Below are positions 63,467-64,000 of a DNA stretch of 64,000 nt, one piece after another. Source of the stretch: Saprospiraceae bacterium (lineage in GTDB: Bacteria > Bacteroidota > Bacteroidia > Chitinophagales > Saprospiraceae); the NCBI GenBank assembly GCA_028285085.1, contig JANQQI010000130.1:28760-92759 (forward strand), in the 5' to 3' direction. How positions within the stretch are numbered: position 1 is the stretch's first letter; each line of letters opens with the position of its first letter. The position numbers and the translations under genes were made by a program. Below the pieces are notes generated by a model. It saw only the letters and a program-made list of their open reading frames with translations. It searched no databases and had not been told where the DNA came from.

Positions 63467-64000
63467 ACATTATTGAGCACTTTTTGCATTTGTTGTCGCC
63501 AGCTCAAATTGGCCTCAGCGTAACTTCGCATCTTCTGCCTGAAGTCCGCATCATTTTTCAATATATGCTCCCAAAAAGCAATGATGCGTTCCAAATCAAG
63601 CGGACTTTCATCCGCCGGAAAATGGCAAACAAAAGGCCATGCATTTGGAAAATCAGGATCATCGGACCCCAATATAAAAGGGATTCCCCGCGCACAGTAT
63701 TCTCGATGTTTCAAAGATGAATCCAGCAAATCTCCTTTGCGATGCATCGCCAGTGTTCCGACTCCAAGATCAGCAGTATCAAAAAGCATATCAAGCGTCT
63801 CTTCACTCGCTGGTGGATGAAAGTGAACAATAGATTCCAAATTTAAGGTCTGAACCATTTTCCGATAAGTCAAAACGGCCGCCCCCTCCCCTACTATCTT
63901 TAAACTCACCTTGTAGCTCGACTTTGTCGCTTGCTTCTGATAACTCGCCAATGCATGAAGCAGGCGATCCAACCCGTGCCAATATTGCCAATTTCCAACG
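63463..64000 (-). CDS. Glycosyltransferase (GT-B), 5' end outside window
   Basis: The minus-strand frame is open to the right edge, so at least 179 residues of the C-terminal half are visible. The edge-proximal part reads VGNWQYWHGLDRLLHALASY, the characteristic W-H-G-x-D-R-L pattern of GT4-like enzymes. Then VSLKIVGEGAAVLTYRKMVQ, IVHFHPPASEETLDMLFDTA, DLGVGTLAMHRKGDLLDSSL and LKHREYCARGIPFILGSDDP. Ends convergent with the GT4 gene at 62276. Start and N-terminal domain lie beyond 64000. Confidence 0.82.
   Translation of the reverse strand, partial: VGNWQYWHGLDRLLHALASYQKQATKSSYKVSLKIVGEGAAVLTYRKMVQTLNLESIVHFHPPASEETLDMLFDTADLGVGTLAMHRKGDLLDSSLKHREYCARGIPFILGSDDPDFPNAWPFVCHFPADESPLDLERIIAFWEHILKNDADFRQKMRSYAEANLSWRQQMQKVLNNV

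Overview
The window looks like a chromosomal segment of a Bacteroidota bacterium, probably a marine Saprospiria/Lewinella-like lineage (phylum confident, lower rank a guess). Evidence: secreted proteins with type IX secretion (T9SS) C-terminal sorting regions of both type A and type B; promoters of the TTTG-N19/20-TAnnTTTG type; almost no Shine-Dalgarno sites; an ECF sigma factor paired with an anti-sigma/outer-membrane-barrel fusion; and a UpxY-like NusG paralogue inside a polysaccharide locus. I see no insertion sequence, tRNA, rRNA, CRISPR array or prophage.

Layout. (1) 1-12,570, mixed housekeeping and orphan genes: a thioesterase-methyltransferase fusion cut by the left edge, a PhzF protein, a SnoaL/NTF2-like protein, a MocR regulator, a small acidic membrane protein next to a SulP anion transporter, a T9SS type A protein, a KilA-N protein, full-length cobalamin-dependent methionine synthase metH, and a T9SS type B protein. 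(2) 12,777-50,756, about 38 kb entirely on the + strand: a Wzx/Wzy-type exopolysaccharide or capsule locus. It holds export (large multi-SLBB Wza-like protein, Wzz), regulation (winged-helix protein, UpxY/NusG), nucleotide-sugar synthesis (WlbB, WlbA, a WbpO/TviB-type dehydrogenase, a WbpP/TviC-type epimerase, WecB, a GDP-heptose set HddA/HddC/GmhA, a Gmd-like dehydratase, other SDRs), five glycosyltransferases, three methyltransferases, the Wzx flippase, the Wzy polymerase, an AsnB-type amidotransferase, an SGNH plus MBOAT acylation pair, a beta-helix lipoprotein, and a terminal bi-domain oxidoreductase / heparinase-like / GT4 triad. It ends at a strong terminator. (3) 50,827-55,368, minus strand: a PhoX-like Tat-exported protein, then a Cys-repeat lipoprotein, an ECF sigma factor and its predicted dual-membrane-spanning anti-sigma factor. 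(4) 55,790-64,000: a GPH-type sugar transporter, a T9SS type A protein, a second sigma factor followed by two small unknown genes, ManC, and two glycosyltransferases that meet tail to tail, the last cut by the right edge.

How the locus may work (inference): sugars are activated as UDP-diacetamido-uronate and/or UDP-GalNAcA types and as GDP-heptose (possibly 6-deoxy); uronates may be amidated by AsnB; repeat units are assembled by the GTs, methylated and O-acylated, flipped by Wzx, polymerised by Wzy with Wzz length control, and exported through Wza. Several steps are absent from the window: the initiating phosphoglycosyltransferase, the WlbC-type aminotransferase and the GmhB phosphatase. A terminator hairpin directly before wlbB, together with the UpxY-like gene, suggests control by processive antitermination.
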